62,624 bases of DNA. Source: Niastella sp. (GTDB taxonomy: Bacteria > Bacteroidota > Bacteroidia > Chitinophagales > Chitinophagaceae). Below the pieces are notes generated by a model. That model was not told where the DNA came from, did not search any database, and saw only the letters and a program-made list of their open reading frames with translations. Both the position numbers and the translations under genes were made by a program. Positions 60,802-62,624 of the stretch are shown here, in pieces; position 1 is the stretch's first letter, and every line of letters starts with the position of its first letter. Location: NCBI GenBank assembly GCA_017744515.1, contig JAGIBF010000048.1:1-62624 (forward strand). The letters run 5' to 3'.

Positions 60802-61938
60802 ATGACCCATACCAACAAAATACGCATCCTCCAGACCATCCGGCAAGGCCAGATCGGCGGTGGCGAAAGCCATTTATTAAGCCTCGTTGAGAACCTTGAT
60901 AAGAGCCGCTACGAACCGGTGGTGCTTTCTTTTACCGAAGGACCAATGGTAGACAGGCTGAAGGAAATGGGCATTCAAACGGAAGTGATCTATACCGAAA
61001 AGCCCTTCGATTTTAGTAAATGGAAACGGGTAAAGGCTTTTATCGAGGCTAATAATATTCAACTGGTGCATGCCCACGGCACACGCGCCAACTCCAACGT
61101 GTTCTGGGCCACCAAGAAGCTGAAACTACCACTGGTATACACCATCCACGGCTGGTCATTCCACGACGACCAAAATCCACTGGTCAAGAAGATCCGGGTG
61201 TTTGGCGAAAAGGTGCTTACCCGTAAATCAGATATCAATATCTCCGTGTCGGCCTCCAATCAACAAACCGGCAAGCAATATTTCAGCGGGTTCGAATCGG
61301 TAGTGGTGAATAATGGTATCAACCAAACTAAGTTCGACCCCAGCCGTTCCTTCAAAGACGTACGTGGCGAACTGGGTATTCCCTCAGCTGTAACACTGGT
61401 ATTGTTTGTAGCCCGTTTTATCCATCAGAAACAGCCGCTGAAACTGATCAGTGCATTTGCTCAGGCGGTGAAGCAACTACCTTCCCTCCGCCTGCTGATG
61501 GTGGGTGATGGCGACCAGAAGCCGGAAGCACTCGAAATGGTAAAGCAACTGGGTATTGCCGACCAGGTGATCTTCGCACCTTTCCGGCAGGATGTACCTG
61601 ATGTACTTGCTGCCGCTGATATCTTCGTTTTGCCTTCTTTATGGGAAGGATTGCCCATCGGATTGCTGGAAGCCATGGCTATGGGTAAAGCTATTATCGG
61701 CACCAAAGTAGATGGCACCTCCGAAGTGATCCGCCATGACGTAAATGGCTTACTGTTGCCCGTAGAAACGCTTGACAGCACACTGCCTCAAACGATCATC
61801 CAACTAACCGATCCTGCCCTGCGTGAGCGTCTTGGACGGGAAGCAAGAGCAACCATCAGTTCCACGTACAGCGCTTCTACCATGACGAGACAGATCGAGG
61901 GATTGTACGAGCAGTTGCTGAAGCAGTATGGAAAATAA
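60802..61938 (+). CDS. Glycosyltransferase family 4
   Basis: A 378-residue GT-B glycosyltransferase. The N-terminal domain has IRQGQIGGGESHLLSLVENL, QLVHAHGTRANSNVFWA and YTIHGWSFHDD; the C-terminal domain has FVARFIHQKQPLKLISAFAQ, LLMVGDGDQ, VIFAPFRQDVPDVLAAADIF and the EX7E-type motif EGLPIGLLEAMAMGK. Donor and acceptor are unknown. The start at 60802 (MTHTNKIRIL) is chosen because the promoter-like boxes lie just upstream and the longer frame adds unrelated residues. Confidence 0.93.
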   Translation: MTHTNKIRILQTIRQGQIGGGESHLLSLVENLDKSRYEPVVLSFTEGPMVDRLKEMGIQTEVIYTEKPFDFSKWKRVKAFIEANNIQLVHAHGTRANSNVFWATKKLKLPLVYTIHGWSFHDDQNPLVKKIRVFGEKVLTRKSDINISVSASNQQTGKQYFSGFESVVVNNGINQTKFDPSRSFKDVRGELGIPSAVTLVLFVARFIHQKQPLKLISAFAQAVKQLPSLRLLMVGDGDQKPEALEMVKQLGIADQVIFAPFRQDVPDVLAAADIFVLPSLWEGLPIGLLEAMAMGKAIIGTKVDGTSEVIRHDVNGLLLPVETLDSTLPQTIIQLTDPALRERLGREARATISSTYSASTMTRQIEGLYEQLLKQYGK

Positions 61939-61976
61939 CGATTGGAAAAATATAAGACTACAACACAATTTAATCA

Positions 61977-62624
61977 TCACTCAGGTTTCCGTATTTTATT
62001 GACTGGTACAGCAACCCAGTGGTTTGTTATTTCCAACCCAAGAAAACCACGTTGTTTACTATATCGTATTCCGGTGAGTTTATCACCAGGATTGGCATGG
62101 CCTTCCTGGACAGCTACCTTGTACACATAGACAGTATCTCCATTACGTTTTTCTATATCAGTCAGAGAAATCTCCACTCCATCAAAATAACTCCATTCAA
62201 TATCCACTTTCCAGGTTTCGTTGACCGGTTTGTCGAAGTAAAGCAATGGATATTCTGTCGAGGTCTGTACTTTATTAAACAGGTTGACATCAATATACCA
62301 TAGCGCACTGCTATCCTGCCGCACCAAGGCTATTACATTGGGACGCCTTTCGCCAAAGATCAGTTTCCTGTGAGTAAGTGCTTCCGTCTTAAAATCAGCG
62401 GGAGGCATGCCCACATAAATAAATTTGTCCACCGGCTTAGGTCTGCGGTTCTTAAGATGAAACCTATATTCAAAAGTATCGATGCAGCAATACGTTTTCG
62501 AATCCGGATAGCTATTCCACCAGTTCAGTTCCCGCATACGTTGCCAGGTTCTCCAATCTGCTATTTGTTCGTAGGAAAACAATCTCAGCTCACCCGGATC
62601 TTCTTGTGTAATATGGTATAATAG
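61977..62624 (-). CDS. Hypothetical protein, N-terminus beyond the window edge
   Basis: The minus-strand frame ending at 61977 is open to the window edge (215 codons), with no stop before 62624; the visible part begins LLYHITQEDPGELRLFSYEQ and contains LNWWNSYPDSKTYCCIDTFE and VDKFIYVGMPPADFKTEAL. It is rich in aromatic and charged residues, with no membrane segment in the visible part. I do not recognise a family. A TTG at 62582 could be mistaken for a start, but the frame continues upstream, so I treat the gene as truncated. It converges on the GT4 gene with 38 bp between. Confidence 0.7.
   Translation of the reverse strand, partial: LLYHITQEDPGELRLFSYEQIADWRTWQRMRELNWWNSYPDSKTYCCIDTFEYRFHLKNRRPKPVDKFIYVGMPPADFKTEALTHRKLIFGERRPNVIALVRQDSSALWYIDVNLFNKVQTSTEYPLLYFDKPVNETWKVDIEWSYFDGVEISLTDIEKRNGDTVYVYKVAVQEGHANPGDKLTGIRYSKQRGFLGLEITNHWVAVPVNKIRKPE

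Overview
The window reads as a chromosomal segment of a Bacteroidota bacterium, most likely of the Chitinophagaceae or a close relative. The pointers are a type IX secretion gene pair (PorV2/PorU2), many conserved Bacteroidota-only proteins, near absence of Shine-Dalgarno sequences, and promoters of the Bacteroidota type (TTTG or TTG, about 20 nt, then TAnnTTTG). The family-level call is inference from overall character, not from a marker gene.

Layout. 1-6.3 kb: a surface-glycan or natural-product type group. It has a sugar-type oxidoreductase on the plus strand, and on the minus strand a carbamoyltransferase, a 49-residue DUF5989 gene, an SxtJ-type membrane protein, a GT-C-like membrane protein and a radical SAM protein. 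6.3-12.6 kb: PorV2 and the very large sortase PorU2. 12.9-18.1 kb: tyrS, a fragment of an IS1182-type transposase, a fatty-acid/sphingolipid desaturase strikingly like the eukaryotic dihydroceramide delta-4 desaturase, an OmpA-type protein, a Tat-exported PLP enzyme and tRNA-Gln with a textbook promoter and terminator. 18.1-19.1 kb is a gene desert with a perfect 20-bp inverted repeat.

19.1-27.7 kb: a small conserved-looking protein, a DgcA/DgcN-like pair (enolase-superfamily racemase/epimerase plus DUF1611), an IPT/TIG-propeller lipoprotein, an SGNH hydrolase, an ECF sigma/anti-sigma/Spy-like trio and a secreted DUF3108-like protein. 27.7-37.5 kb: a nine-gene minus-strand operon that appears to run from one strong promoter. 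It supplies nucleotide sugars (UDP-GlcA, UDP-xylose, a UDP-HexNAc uronate, dTDP-rhamnose), with a glycosyltransferase and a secreted esterase-like protein at the end. 38-46 kb: kdtA, tdk, two paralogous DUF6263-type lipoproteins, ccmB-ccmC-ccmD, and a glutamate dehydrogenase. 46-62.6 kb: small membrane proteins (DUF1003 and others), two overlapping acetyltransferases, DUF2339, an orphan HsdR-N domain protein, AMP nucleosidase, a phosphodiester glycosidase family protein, a fused two-domain oligopeptide ABC ATPase, a 1296-residue TraB/GumN-type protein, queA, a GT4 glycosyltransferase and an edge-truncated unknown.

The most unusual signal outside genes is a set of short-period tandem repeats (7, 8 and 11 nt units). 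They sit in spacers and repeatedly run into the stop codons of minus-strand genes. One octamer type forms an inverted pair both in the rfbC-rfbB spacer and, in frame, in the linker of the ABC ATPase. A second repeat family (TTGTCACCCTGAG core) occurs three times between 47.2 and 51.5 kb. No CRISPR array, prophage, rRNA operon or intact insertion sequence was seen.
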